A stretch of DNA of 64,000 bases from Pleurodeles waltl (lineage: Eukaryota > Chordata > Amphibia > Caudata > Salamandridae). A model generated the notes under the pieces. It had not been told where the DNA came from. It saw only the letters and a list, made by a program, of their open reading frames with translations, and did not search any database. Made by a program: the position numbers and the translations under genes. The stretch spans positions 1,021,283,066 to 1,021,347,065 of the forward strand of contig NC_090446.1 in the NCBI RefSeq assembly GCF_031143425.1, read 5' to 3'. Positions 12,050 to 23,238 of this stretch are shown one piece after another (position 1 is the first letter of the stretch; each line of letters begins with the position of its first letter).

Positions 12050-13080
12050 AATGGCTATAGAGCTCTCCCATATGGCTGTTTTACATGCATCCCAGACCTC
12101 TTGATCGCGAGTACGCCACCTTCGTTATGTTCAATGTACTCAGTTATATGCTATCCAATCTTGTCTCTAATGCCCACCTCCCGGAGTAAGGAAAGATGAA
12201 GCCTCCAATTCCCTGGACATCTCCTCGCTCCCAGTTTGAGCCGCACCATGATTAGTGTATGGTCCAAACCCAATACAGGACCAATCTCCACAGGTTGGGA
12301 CGATCCCATCAGGGAGTTGCTCACCAGTATATAATTAAAGTGTGAGAGGATGCAGTGGACCTTGGAATAATATGTAAAGGACAAGCATGTTGAATTGAGC
12401 TCTCAACAGGTATCCCCGCAAGCCCAGCTCTACTAGGGTCTTTTTCATACTTTTTGAGAACGCACCTTCATGTGAGTCATGTCTCCCCTCTCTGTCTTTG
12501 TGTGTGTTCCAAGCCAAGTTGAGCGCCCCAGTCAGGATGATTTTCGCCTGAGCAAGCAAGCAAGGCTCCAGAAAGCTAATCAAAAAGGTGTCCTGGACAT
12601 TTTTAGGGGCATATAGAGTGGCAACTGCCAGAAGATGATCTACTAGAGGCCCTACCAGAATAAGAAATATACCATATTTGTCTGTGTGTACTGTTGACAC
12701 CATCAGAGGGAGGTTGTACCTCACATATGTTGCCACTCCCCATTGTTTATTGGTTACTGAGGAGTGGTAACTCATCGGGAATGCCCCAGGCTTGAATTTC
12801 CACTGGTCTTTGCATATGGGATGAGTCTCCTGTAGGAATGTGTGTGGAGGGTCGGGCGGAAATATGGCTTTGGAGGCTTGTCTAATTATCGAATTATGAG
12901 GTTTATTAGTCACAGAAGAGAAAAAGAATATATATAGATATGTATATGATACAAGTTTATAAAGAAGGTCCGTCATCAATAAAAAAAAAAAATGGGTCGT
13001 GTGATAGTGTCTCACAGTAAGAGATTCTATATCCAAGAGAAACTATCAGTGAGATTATTGTATCACCTTTCCTTTCCAGA
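12050..13080 (-). pseudogene. L1-like apurinic endonuclease domain, inverted segment
   Basis: Minus-strand frames read LQETHPICKDQWKFKPGAF (the QETH block with the catalytic Glu context), GVATYVRYNLPL, LAVATLYAPKNVQDTFLISF, KIILTGALNLAWN (normally GDFN, so the catalytic Asp is gone), and GLDHTLIMVRLKL (normally SDH). The clade's enzyme nicks target DNA to prime reverse transcription. The GDFN to GALN and SDH to LDH changes indicate a dead enzyme. The 233-residue frame at 12335-13036 covers most of it. Confidence 0.8.
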
Positions 13081-13109
13081 GTTTCTATAATAGACTGGGC
13101 TTTAATGTT

Positions 13110-15655
13110 TAAAAAATGTAGGGGATGCTGCTATTGGATGTGTTTTAGGACGCCAACAAGTCCCTGTATTATGTGCTGTCGGCATACTCCTACATAGAGC
13201 AACTGTACAAGGAAAAGAACAACAAAAAAGTACATATGATGTTTAGAAAAGGATCAAGAGTGCTCAAAGATGAGTATCTAGGCAGTATAGCCATTCCCAC
13301 CGTGGAAGCGGATGGGCAGGAAGAGCTGGAGGGAGATATCACTTTAGAGGAGGTCACAGCTGCCTTGACAAGGCTCCGACCGGACAAAGTCCCGGGACCT
13401 AACGGGTTATCCTGGCTCCTCATCTCTTAAGTATGTTTTTAGAGGTCCAAGTACAAGAAGCTCTCCCCCCTGACTTAAGAAGGGCTGAGATAGCAGTTAT
13501 ACATAAAGAGGAGAGACCCAAGTGGACCCAAGTGGATGTGTACATCCTATAGACCGATAGCTCTTCTGAATGTGGAGGTGAAAGTCCTGGCCACAGTACT
13601 GGCAACTATTCTACATGGTGTTATCTCCCCGCTAGTTCACATGGACCAGACTGGCTTCATGCTGGGACGTTCCACAAGACAATCTGCGACGAGCGCATTT
13701 TTAGCTGACTACTATAATGGGCCATCTAGACCCCCATTTATTTTTAGCCCTGGATGCTGAGAAAGCATTTGATGGGGTGCATTGGCCTTTCCTGGAAGCT
13801 ACACTAGAACGATTTGGATTTGGCCCGAGATATAGGGAATGGGTGTGACTGCTCTACTGTAACCCAATGGCGGCAGTAAGAGTAAACAAAGTCCTCTTTT
13901 CCGACATTCCTGTTGCGCTGGGCACGGGGCAGGGATGCCCCTGGACCCCTCTTTTGTTTGCCCTCACCTTGGAATCCTTAGCATGTAAGATCCGTAATTA
14001 TCTGGGACTGCATAGTTTCAGACTCAGGGAGGAGGGAGATGTGGAGGAGCGTATTTCTCTGTATGCGGATGACATCCTCCTATATATAGCACCCAGAGAT
14101 ATCCCTACCAATACTTTCCTATCTGCTTGAGGAATACGGGAGGCACTCAGGATATCGCATTAACCGGGACAAAACAATACTATATGCTCCCCGGGGAGAT
14201 GTACCACTCCCCCACTACCAGTATGCCTGCAAAGCACCACAGGCGGTTTTAGATACCTTGGCATTTAAATGACACATACGGCCGAAAGCTGTCACGCTAA
14301 TAACCTGGGGAGGGTAATGCGAGAATGCAGGGCTGGTTTGGAAAGATGGAGAACTCTGTCTCTCACGCTGATGGGGCAGGTTGCCAGGATTAAGATGATC
14401 CCTTTACCAAAGTTCCTCTATGTTTTGCAGAACACATACCAACAGGTCCCCCCCGGGCTTGTTCAGGGTCATAGAACGAGATATGTGGCTCTTTTTGTGG
14501 GAGAGGAAATATCCGAGAATAGCTCTTAAGACGCTACAACGCAATCATTATGTGGGGGGACTGTCTTTTCCAGATCTAGAGGCTTACTATTGGGCGGCGC
14601 ACTTGGTGAATGTCAATGACTGGCAATTCGTACTGGGAGATCATCCTACCTTCCGCCTAGAGAGACTGCAGTGGGAAGAGAAATCATGTAAGCATTACTC
14701 ATATGGTGGAGGGAGGACCTGGCATCTTTTGCCGACCACCCTGGTGGCCTTAAAGGCTTGAATCAGAGCTACTAAGCTGACAGGTTGGCACCGCCATCCC
14801 ACCACAGAGACCCCTCTTTGGGAGGGGGCTGGCTGGTAGAAATTAGGAAATTGAAAGGCTTTGAGTGCTGGGACTGTATTGGTATCTCAAAGGTGGGGGA
14901 CGTGATGGATGGGGGGATATTATGTCCTTTGCATCTCTCCAGACGAGTATGCGATGAGCACGACACAGTCTTATCATTACACATGCTTGGAGAGCGAAGG
15001 GTCTCCCGGGAGGGGGAATACCTGATTATGTCCCTCTAAAAGGCAGATTATTGATGGACGGCCTAGAAGCTAAAGCAACATCCCTAACATATCAGACTAT
15101 TAATAATAATATGCCGAATACACTTATAAACCTGCGTAGTCAGTAGGAAGCGGAGCTAGGGGTTCTATAAAATATAGACTGGGAGGCGGCGCTGATGTTC
15201 CCTAGAGAGGTGGCTATCCGATCAAGACTTAGACTGATTCAATTCAAAATTACACAAAGGGTATACTATGATAGAAAACAATTACATGTGATGGGGAGAG
15301 CGCAGCATCCAAACTGTATTAGTTGCTGAGGCAATATCGGATCCTTCTTTCATACACTATGGGAGTGCCCCAGGATCAAGGAGTACTGGAACGAGGGGAT
15401 AGGAGAGATGGAGGGAGTGTTGTTGGCGCAGATCCCCCCAGAGCCCAAATATACCCTAGTGGGTAAATCCAATTATATCGACCTGCCTCGACGAAAGCTC
15501 ATGTTGTGTGGACTGGGACTGATGGTGGCAAAGAGGGACATCGCCCACCTTTGGGTTTCTAAGACATACCCCTCACTAGATATGTGGAGGAGAGGGATGG
15601 ATGGGTTCATGATGGGGGAGAAAGTGACTCTCAGAAAGGATAGACCTCTCAGACA
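13110..15655 (+). pseudogene. L1-like ORF2, reverse transcriptase and C-terminal part
   Basis: Plus-strand frames follow the order of an L1 ORF2. They show LTRLRPDKVPGPNGL at 13360-13410; SYRPIALLNVEVKVLATVLA, with QTGFMLGRSTRQ, at 13540-13690; GTGQGCPWTPLLFALTLE at 13920-13975; ISLYADDILLYI (catalytic Y-A-D-D intact) at 14055-14090; LGRVMRECRAGLERW and LMGQVARIKM at 14300-14400; and a C-terminal stretch with FFHTLWECP and DIAHLWVSKTYPS at 15340-15580. At least six shifts or stops break it. It is the direct-orientation half of the inverted LINE. Confidence 0.85.
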
Positions 15656-16112
15656 GCCTAAGCAAGACATTGTGGACTATGTGTGTGGCCTTCCTTTCAG
15701 AATGTCTGAGTATATGGAAAAGGTTCCAAAAACTGTGAGACCAGCCAAGAGCTCCAGAAGCTCTGGTATGACCAGAAGGCTGCACTGGTGGAGGTTTAAC
15801 CACGGCAGACGATATTGGTTTTTGCAGCTCATGGCTGCTGGAGCCCTCCAAGACAAGTGGAGTGGATCCTCCCCTATCCCAGAGAAAAAAGGAAAAGTCA
15901 CCTACCTGGTGGACCTTGGCTCTTGTAGAAACCCCAAAAGGGTTATCCATGTAAACCTCCTAGACCCCTTTCACAAAAGAGCTGAGGTGACCATACTCAG
16001 GGTCACTGATAAGGGACAGGGAGCTGAAAGTGAACCTCTAACTGATAATCTCTCTCCAACAATCAGAGATGGTTCAGTAGAAGGAGTGGTCTTTTCAGGC
16101 CCCCGTCTCTGA
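15408..16112 (+). pseudogene. Chimeric ORF: L1 ORF2 C-terminus joined to gypsy integrase C-terminus
   Basis: This open frame of 234 codons is not a real gene. Residues about 1-83 match the end of L1-like ORF2 (KLMLCGLGLMVAKRDIAHLW). Residues about 84-234 match the C-terminal region of a gypsy integrase and the linker behind it (HGRRYWFLQL, ALQDKWSG, KGKVTYLVDLG, NPKRVIHVNLLDPFHKRAEV). The join lies at about 15655, where one element was inserted into or recombined with the other. The open frame across the join is probably chance. Confidence 0.7.
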
Positions 16113-16140
16113 CCAACAACAGACTGACTGCAAGCAAGTC

Positions 16141-16422
16141 TTGCGTCAGTACGCTGAGCTCTTCTCCTTGACCCCTGGTCAGACTACCTGGTGTACACAT
16201 GATGTGGACACTGGGGACAGCTTGCCTGTCAAAAACAAAATCTATAGGAAGTCTCATCATGTTAAGGAGAGCATCAAAGCGGAGGTCAGCAAGATGCTGG
16301 AATTGGGAGTTATTGAGCACTCTGACAGAACCTGGGCCAGCCAGGTGGTTTTAGTTCACAAGCCTCATTCCCAGGGTCGAAAGAAAGAAATTAGGTTTTG
16401 TGTGGACTGTAGGGGTCTGTGA
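16141..16422 (+). pseudogene. Gypsy RT, N-terminal finger region
   Basis: The frame contains YAELFSLTPGQTTWCTHDVD, SLPVKNKIYRKS, EVSKMLELGVIEHSDRTWAS, VVLVHKP and IRFCVDCRGL. These are the first RT blocks of gypsy polymerases, which copy element RNA into DNA. The frame then stops at CRGL. The palm with its YxDD motif is deleted: the next recognisable residues (VGAFLSLTGYYRG, about 16450-16490) belong to the region after the palm. Confidence 0.85.
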
Positions 16423-16439
16423 TCAAAAAAGGTGCCAAC

Positions 16440-16900
16440 CCAGTCTCAAGTCGGGGCATTCCTTAGCTTGACTGGGTATTACAGGGGGCTTGTGTAAGGA
16501 TATGGCACTATTGTGGCCCCTCTCCCAGAACTCACCTCCAAGAAAATGCCAAAGAAAGTAACCGCAACAGTAAGCTGTCAAAAGACCTATGACATCCTAA
16601 AAGAAGCAATTTGCTCAGCACCAGTTCTTAAAGCTCAAAATTACAAGCAGTTCATAGTGCAGTTGCCTCTCTACATGGGACAGAAGCAGCCCTGTCCCAA
16701 ATCAATGATGAAGGCCATGACCATCCTGTTGTTTTTAATACCAGGAGGTTACTCTCCAGAGAGCAGCTTTTAAGTGCCATTAAGACGGAAGCCTTTGCTG
16801 TGGTTTGGTCGTTAAAGAAGCTGAGATCATACTTGTTTGGTTTTCACTTCCTAGTTCAAACCGACAACAGGCCTCTCAGATTGCAAATGTAAATGAAAGT
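16440..16900 (+). pseudogene. Gypsy RT connection and RNase H, left part
   Basis: Broken frames read VGAFLSLTGYYRG, FKNVKKTYDILKEAICSAP-like residues at 16570-16630, LLSAIKTEAFAVVWSLKKLR at 16765-16830, and FLVQTDNRPLRL at 16848-16890. The last holds the Asp of RNase H in the QTDxRPL block. RNase H removes the RNA strand of the hybrid. The gene continues on the far side of the inserted element at 19216. Confidence 0.8.
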
Positions 16901-16919
16901 TGAAAACCACGAACTGTTA

Positions 16920-19215
16920 CAGGGGTGTGGAATTTATTAAAATATCTACTTGTCCAGGGGACAGGTTGCTTCTCAAATCTACTTGTCCTGTAAAAAGATC
17001 TACTTGTCCCTTTGGTGCCATGTAGTGTGGCGATAAATTATGGCAGCAATCTCATTATGTAAGAGCTCTGATAATAGCCTCTCTGATTATGCCAGGGCTA
17101 CTACCATAGTAGGGCTTGAATACTTGCAGTTTCAATCCCTACTGTAGCAATTTCTTTATTTTGCCACCTTTCTGCAGATCTGCATGCTGGGGCTGGAGGA
17201 AGCAGTAAGCAATAGTTCCAGGGCTGGAATGCCTTTGAGTCTGCAAACCTACTAACCTGCATGTTTTAAAGATTTTCACCAGCTTCTCTCTAATATTTTC
17301 CCATAATAAGATAGGTTGGACATTTACTCCTGACAATGGCAGAATTAGAACTTCTTCCAGGGTTGGGAAGAAAGTGGCCTGAGGGAAAATGAACTTGCAA
17401 ATGCTCAATAGATTTTCACATGAGCAAATCTACACATGCGTATTTACCCATGCTAAAATACAGTTCACAAATATTTTATAGGGGTACGACATATACCATG
17501 GGTGCACTTTTGTGACTTTCTTTAAGAATTTGGGGCCACATGTAGGTAGGTTCAGATTTGCGACCCGTAAATTGCGAGTCAGAGCGACTCGCAATTTGTG
17601 AGTCGCAAATCCGAATGTAGGATGGTGTCCCTGACACTATCTGTGATTCGCAAGGGCTTCGCAAATGCCCACCTAGTGAATAATCATGAGGTGGGTCGCA
17701 ATTTGCAACCCCCTTGCGAATAGCGGCCCTCACAGGGTTGGTGGCCTGCTGGAGACAGCAGACCACCATGTCTGTGACTGCTTCCTTAAAGGAAAACGAG
17801 ATGCATTACAAAAACGAAAAATGAAACGTTTTCGTTTAATTTTTTCAGAGCAGGCAGTGGTCCACAGGACCACTGCCTGCTCTGAAAAAATGTTTACAGT
17901 GACATTCACAATGGAGAAGGGGTCCCATGGGGACCCCTTCCCTTTTGCGAAAGTGTTAGCACCCATTTGAAATGGGTGCAAACTGCGATTGGTTTGCGCC
18001 CGCGTTCACGGTCACAAAACAATCCTACATTGCACTGCGAGTCGCAATTAGGAAGGGAACACCCCTTCCTAATTGCGAGTCGCAAACCCGTTTTGCGATT
18101 CGGTAACCAAGTTACTGAATCGCAAAACTGGGTTTGTGCATCGCAATGTGCTTTTTGCACGTCGCAAACAGCGAAAGTCGCTGTTTGCAACATGCAAAAA
18201 GCTACCTACATGTGGGTCTTGGTCCCTAATTAGGTCTGGTGTTAACAAAGACATTTTGTTTTTATTAAACTTCTATTTCTCTCTCTTTCCGCTGGCTTTA
18301 CTGTGAGTGATCGCATTCTGCTCTTCCACAAGGAGCATATTGGCACACAAAGTAGTTTTGTTCAGTGTCAGGAACTACAGCGGCAATCAGTGACGTAACG
18401 AAACTGGAGGGTGCCCCTTTGCAAAGAACATGGAGAAGCCCCCTCTCCAGACTCACTCAGGGCAGGTGCTGTGCTGAAGGGGCCCCCTGGAGGGCGGCTG
18501 CGGGGCCTTTGTTATGCCACTGGTGGCAACGTGTGCTTTTAGAGTTCAAAAATGTTTGGTTTTTTTTTTGCCAGTGTTTGTTACAATGCTGAGGGCCTGG
18601 TAGCTCCCACAACAATAAAGTGTTACAAAAGCCATGTCAAAACAAGACACGCATTGATGAAACTAAAAGACTTATAAAAATATGTCAGACCAGTTGGCTT
18701 TGTCAGTGTTTGTTTATTTTCATGCTTCCCATATTCATTTTGAAAATGGTTACACTGATTTTCCATTAGAAATATTTTTGGGAAATATTAGCATGCATCA
18801 ACACATTTTACTAAATGACACTTCATTTGCATCTAATCAGAGAGCATTCTGGGAGCATTATACTTAGCCTCATAGCCTAAACTTTTCAAACATGTGTATA
18901 CACGTTTTTTTTGTTGTACTGGAACCAACGTCAGTAGTGAAGTGTGACCTTAAAACATTTATTTACAGCACTCACCCTAATAATGAAGGCTTTCAAATAA
19001 TGAACCATAAATACAAGTTCGAACAGCATTATCTTTTGGAAACACATTACCTCAACTGCAGAGAGTTCCACTCTCTATAAACAGGCAGCCAAAGGGTTTG
19101 TGCTGCAGATGGTTGGGCCTACTTGTCCCAAGGACAAAGTAAACATAAAAACTTGTTGCCCTTGACCCCAAACAAGATGTCCCGGGCGTCGGGCGATAGG
19201 AATTCCACATCCCTG
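16920..19215. mobile_element. 2,296-bp non-autonomous TIR element, copy 1
   Basis: The element begins CAGGGGTGTGGAATT and ends AATTCCACATCCCTG, giving 15-bp inverted ends with one mismatch. Several CTACTTGTCC words lie near both ends, like the subterminal repeats of hAT elements. It sits inside a gypsy RNase H reading frame. Removing the element together with one copy of TGTTA restores the coding frame across the site, so the target duplication is 5 bp. A second, nested palindromic element occupies 17532-18222. No transposase frame is present, so it would have to be moved in trans. A copy of the same length lies at 60008-62303. The hAT label is tentative, because hAT elements make 8-bp duplications. 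Confidence 0.85.
17532..18222. mobile_element. Nested Harbinger-like MITE built of many hairpins (copy 1)
   Basis: Its left end reads GGGGCCACATGTAGGTAGG, and its right end carries the inverse CTACCTACATGTGGG. Inside are successive perfect or nearly perfect hairpins: GCGACTCGCAATTTGTGAGTCGC-type at 17583, one around 17841-17891 with 20-bp-plus arms beginning TTTTTTCAGAGCAGGCAG, one around GGGGTCCCATGGGGACCCC at 17920, and GCGAGTCGCAATTAGGAAGG with its inverse at 18038-18085. The GGGCCA-ATGTA terminus resembles the small MITE at 5741. Short frames on both strands are by-products. Confidence 0.7.
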
Positions 19216-19480
19216 TGTTAAGGTGGTCCATCTCCCTACAGAGAATAGACTTTACAGTGGAAATCAGACCTGGGACTGACCATGCCAATGCAGATAACCT
19301 TTCCAGGTTCTTCCACTTACAAGATGAAGACTCTCCTGGGAAGGGTTATTTTCATCCTCTTTCGTTTGGGAGGGGGTCATGTATTAAAGTGTTTCTTGAC
19401 ATTGTGAACCCCCCCCCCCCCACACACACACCACACACCACCACCACCTTTGGCCTGGTTTCTGGTGTAACTTCGACTTG
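19216..19480 (+). pseudogene. Gypsy RNase H, right part after the inserted element
   Basis: The plus frame reads LRWSISLQRIDFTVEIRPG, then DHANADNLSRFFHL and a short tail ending in a C run. The DNLSR block with its Asp is the last RNase H motif. It directly continues the sequence that stops at 16919. No integrase follows it, consistent with integrase being placed upstream in this element type. Confidence 0.85.
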
Positions 19481-19577
19481 AAAGGGCACTGGGTCCCTGC
19501 TAACCTTGACCCCATCCCAGATCTCTTTCCCCTATAACTGCACAGTTGTTTTTCCCAATTGGCAAAATCTTTAGCAA

Positions 19578-19937
19578 CCACTGGAAGACCCTAGCAAATG
19601 GTATCCCTAGTACCTAGGAGTCTGGGTACTAAAGAGGATCCCTAAGGGCTGAAGCACGCATTATTTCACCATAAGAGACCCCTCACCAAGCACATGACCA
19701 GCTGCCACTTCAGTCTGCATGTCTTGGTGCCAGGAAAAGTGAAAACACAACATGGCACCACTGGAAGTCCCTAGCAAATGGTATCCCTAGTACCTAGGGG
19801 CCTGGGTACTAAAGAGGATCCCTAAGGGCTGAAGCAAACATTCTTCCACCATAAGAGACCCTCACCAAGCACATGACCAGCTGCCACTTCAGGCTTCATA
19901 TCTTGGTGCCAGGAAAAGGGAAAACACAACATGGCAC
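19578..19937. repeat. Two tandem 180-bp units
   Basis: The word CCACTGGAAG starts units at 19578 and 19758, and both continue through GCAAATGGTATCCCTAGTAC, GCACATGACCAGCTGCCACT and AACACAACATGGCAC. Identity is roughly 93 percent by eye. The repeat lies downstream of the gypsy RNase H and probably belongs to the element's 3' non-coding region. Confidence 0.85.
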
Positions 19938-20220
19938 ACAGTATGTGTGCCATGTCCCCTAAGCACTGTATGAAATATATGTAAGTCACCCTCGGCATAC
20001 AACCCTAAGGCAGGGTGCATTATATTATATGTGAGAGAAAATCTGCACTAGCAGATATGACCCTGCAATGTCTTTGTTGATTCTCAGATATAGTAAGTGA
20101 CCAGGGAAGCCATTTTAAATGCATGTGCTGGACACTGGTCACTACGAGTTCCTCAGCTACATGATGGCTTCACTGAATATATGGATGCTTGGTATCAAAT
20201 ATCTCAGAATAATAAAGCCT

Positions 20221-21189
20221 CACTGATGCCAGTGAGAAATTGCTTTGCTTTACTTTTGACTGAGCCAAAATATCCACACTGAAAGGAGTAAAAAAGATTC
20301 TCTGGAATGCACTTCCTAATCTCAAGAAGACATTTATTATAGCTTTTTGCACGGCTCGTGAAGGAAGGCTTGAGTAGCAAAAAGTGTACTTTTAAAATGT
20401 GCAACAATGAAGTAAGACCATATATAAAGAATCTTCAATCTATAAACAGCACATATATACATGCAAGAATACAAACACTGATATTGATATATGTATGTAT
20501 ATTCATTCACAATGTAAACCAAATAATTAATAAAAATGAATCACCGTAGGGCCTGTCAGGTGCTTCCTCTTTCTCCTGCCAGCAAGCCGATGACCCCGTT
20601 CGACTGCGAGAAAGAGAGATCTCTGCCCTCACGGGAAATCTATATCAGGCATCCGACATCTGAATCCTGATTGAGGTCTCTGAATCTGCTACTGTCGATC
20701 AGAGTCTCTTTTATATCTTAAAAAACCAAAGAAGCTTTCTGGAAAACCCCTCCTATTAAGGAGTATTAAAAAATGCTGGCTAGTTTACGTAAGCTTTGAA
20801 AGAAACACGTTGGAAATTGGCCAAAATCCCAAGGCATCCCTCCCAAAGCCAAACCATTCCCTGCTGTACCATAAACATCAGTCTAGTACATCCTTATCGT
20901 GCTGACTGACTAAATCCTCCATTTTACGTCTTAGCTCTTCAGTGATAATATGTCGTAGCTCTTCGGTGAGAAAGGGAACACGCAGAAATAGAAAACACCT
21001 TGTATAACATGTTTGTACGGAAAACTACTCGAACCTCTAACGTGGCAGTGAAGCAGTGAAGCTAAGGCTAAGCTGAGAACAAAATGGGGTCTGTAACTGG
21101 TGACCACTAATTTGACAGTGGGCAGCTAAGCCAAGTGCAAAGTAGTGCGACACAAAGTCAGTGGTCAAAATACAAATATCACTACAGAA
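20221..21189. other. Unidentified sequence, possible insertion in the LTR-element remnant
   Basis: AT-rich sequence that interrupts what appear to be two parts of the same element's non-coding region (19480-20220 and 21190 onward). It holds a block of CCGTTCGACTGCGAG at about 20597. No ends, target duplications or coding frames were identified. Confidence 0.3.
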
Positions 21190-22990
21190 ATGTATTAATA
21201 GCTGTACCAAGAGAGCACCTTAGAGGTGCCCCCTGAAAACCTACCAGCTACTAGTAGGTTTACTGACTGTCCCTGATGAGTTCAGCCACCATAGATGCGT
21301 TTCTGGCACCCCCAGAGTGAAGCTAGTGCTCTCGAGGGCCAGAGACAAAAGCATGCACTGGGCAAGGGTGTTATCACCTCACCCAGGCAGGATGAGGGTT
21401 CCAGGGCGGGAAGCTTCAAAGGCCTAGCCCCCTTTGTAATGCGACCCAGGTCTCTCTAGGTGATGAGATGACTGACCCCAACCCCCCCCCCCCACCGTCC
21501 TGACCCCACTTTTGGAGGCAGCACAGGAAGTGTTAATAGAAAGGGTGTAGTCACCCTAAAGGTGGGCAGCCCATTGGCTACCATCTGACACTCCTTGTAA
21601 CACACTAAATTGAGTATTGAGGTGGCACTCCTGAACCCTAGAAGGCAGATCCTGATGACCTTAGAAGCAAAGGACAAACAAGAGTTGCATCTCCTGAAGA
21701 GGAAAAGAAGAAACAGCTTACCGGAAACCAGCCCCACCGGCCTGCTGACCTCGACGGACTCTGCCCAAAAAGACGACTCGCCCTGCAGCCAAGCCTCCAA
21801 GAAACCCAGGAGGACTGCCTGACTTCCATAAAGACCCAAGACTTCTGTGAGCAGCTGTTCTTCTTTGCAAAAAAAATCTCAAGAAAGGACTCTGCAGCCT
21901 CTGGAACAGAAAAGACCTGACACCCAAAGTGACCTCTGCACCCACGACCACAACAGTGCCTGCAAGGTTCCCCAGCTGCCTACAGTCCGAATCCAGTGTG
22001 GTCTCACCCACCTTGGACTCCCCCAATTTGCCTGCAGCCACTGCATGCAGGTCCCCTCTCCCGCACTCTTGTGATGGGAGAAAACCCAACACCTCCAGCA
22101 ACCAAAGCACCAGTCACCCTGTCCCCAACTGAGGTGGGTCACTGATTCCAACAACGTCCCCCAGCTCCCCTGAGCTCGAGTCCATCATGCCCTCCAACCC
22201 CCTGACTCACCAACTATGCCTACCGCCTCAACGTGCAGGACCCCCTCACCACGAGTGCTCCCGGATGAAGTAGCCAGACACCAAAGGACACCTCTGCATC
22301 AATCAGTCCTGGAGAAAAGGATCAAAAGTCCACCTACGTCCCCAAGCACCCCAAGTCTCAACCTATCTGTTTGTTGTTCCTGACTGGCTTCGTAGCCAGA
22401 GCCTGCAGCTTGTCTTCAAGAGGACCAAACTTCCATGGGAAACCATGGGCCACCCAACACCTCATTGCACCCCTGCACCTGGCCTACAGTGCTGCTCAGA
22501 GTGACCTGTTGGTGTGGTTCTGATCAGTGCCCAGTACTTACCTTTACTTCCTGAGATAGGCCTCACAAGTCGTTGTTAACCCTGTGTTTGCTGAACATTG
22601 TTTTCCTTCATAGGTTAACATTGAAGAACTCTGAGAATTGCACTGTGTTGATTTTTAAAACTGAAAAGTATTTACGCTTGAAAAAGTGCTTACCTGATTA
22701 CGAAGTTCTAGGGTTTGAAACATATATAAAAAGAAGTGTTATTTTTCTAATTTGGTCTCAGATTTATTCTTTGCATGTGTGTCCATTTATTGCCTGTGTG
22801 TGCACAACAAATGCTTAGCACTACCCTCTGATAAACCTAACTGCTCACCCACAATACCACAAAATAGAGCTTTAGTCCTATTTACTTTTGCCTCTGCAAA
22901 CCAATTGGGGATCCACAGGAATGTTTGCATGGTGTACTTCTTTTTAGCGCACCATCTAGAGAGCCAGCTTACTATACGTGTTGAGTGCGC
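21190..22990. mobile_element. Non-coding LTR-retroelement-like sequence
   Basis: The region is GC-rich and CC-rich in 21400-22500 and then AT-rich, with only short frames. From memory it resembles the long untranslated and LTR region of salamander gypsy elements, but I cannot prove this from the sequence. No paired LTRs were found in the window. A run of ten C lies near 21482-21493. Confidence 0.35.
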
Positions 22991-23039
22991 TTTTGGTTTG
23001 GAGTATAACTGTATTCCTGCTCTCGAGTGACACAATTTA

Positions 23040-23238
23040 ATCGTTTATGAAAACCATTTAGAGATTGTACCCTTTGTCACTGCTTTACCCATGTTGTTGT
23101 CTGAAAATGACAGAAATAACTGCTTTGTTTTCCATCTTTCTGGGCACTTGGAAAAGACTTTTGATCTGATTACGATAGGTATCATATTCAATTGAACTTG
23201 TAAAACAGCAGGTGGGGCATCCGTCATGTTTGTGACAA
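23040..23238 (-). pseudogene. Tyrosine recombinase-like fragment of a DIRS
   Basis: The minus frame reads ERWKTKQLFLSFSDNNMGKA and then VTKGTISKWF. This matches the pattern RKTKQLFIAF, HAGNPISKQGIARW in the recombinase of the full DIRS, just before its HxxR motif. The catalytic part is absent. It abuts the Harbinger-type element at 23239, and a DIRS gag in the same orientation lies beyond that element, so both may belong to one split copy. Confidence 0.45.

Larger units (their letters stand above)
11690..15655. mobile_element. L1-like LINE with an inverted 5' segment
   Basis: The endonuclease part of ORF2 lies on the minus strand (about 11690-13080). The RT and C-terminal part lies on the plus strand (about 13110-15655). 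The two parts are complementary in content: the inverted block ends in the linker after the endonuclease, and the direct block starts just before the RT. This is the layout expected of 5' inversion during target-primed insertion (twin priming). A palindromic MITE at 11843-12032 was inserted later. The 3' end is cut or overrun by gypsy sequence at about 15655. No poly-A tail or target duplication was identified. Confidence 0.75.
15655..20220 (+). mobile_element. Ty3/gypsy element fragment with integrase ahead of RT (Gmr1-like order)
   Basis: Plus-strand order is integrase C-terminus (15660-16110), RT N-terminal part (16141-16422), RT connection region (16440-16660), RNase H (16660-16890 and 19216-19330), then non-coding sequence with a 180-bp tandem repeat. 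In ordinary gypsy elements integrase follows RNase H. Here it precedes RT, as in the Gmr1-like group. The RT catalytic core is missing (a jump at about 16422). RNase H is interrupted by the TIR element at 16920-19215. Both outer borders are uncertain. Confidence 0.7.

Noticed and set aside
18365..19080. Short plus-strand frames, identical in both copies of the 2,296-bp element
   Set aside because: Identity follows from the recent origin of the copies; the peptides show no domain and no transposase motif.
20570..20700. SINE-like head with CCGTTCGACTGCGAG
   Set aside because: Only a B-box-like word is present, without an A box or tail.
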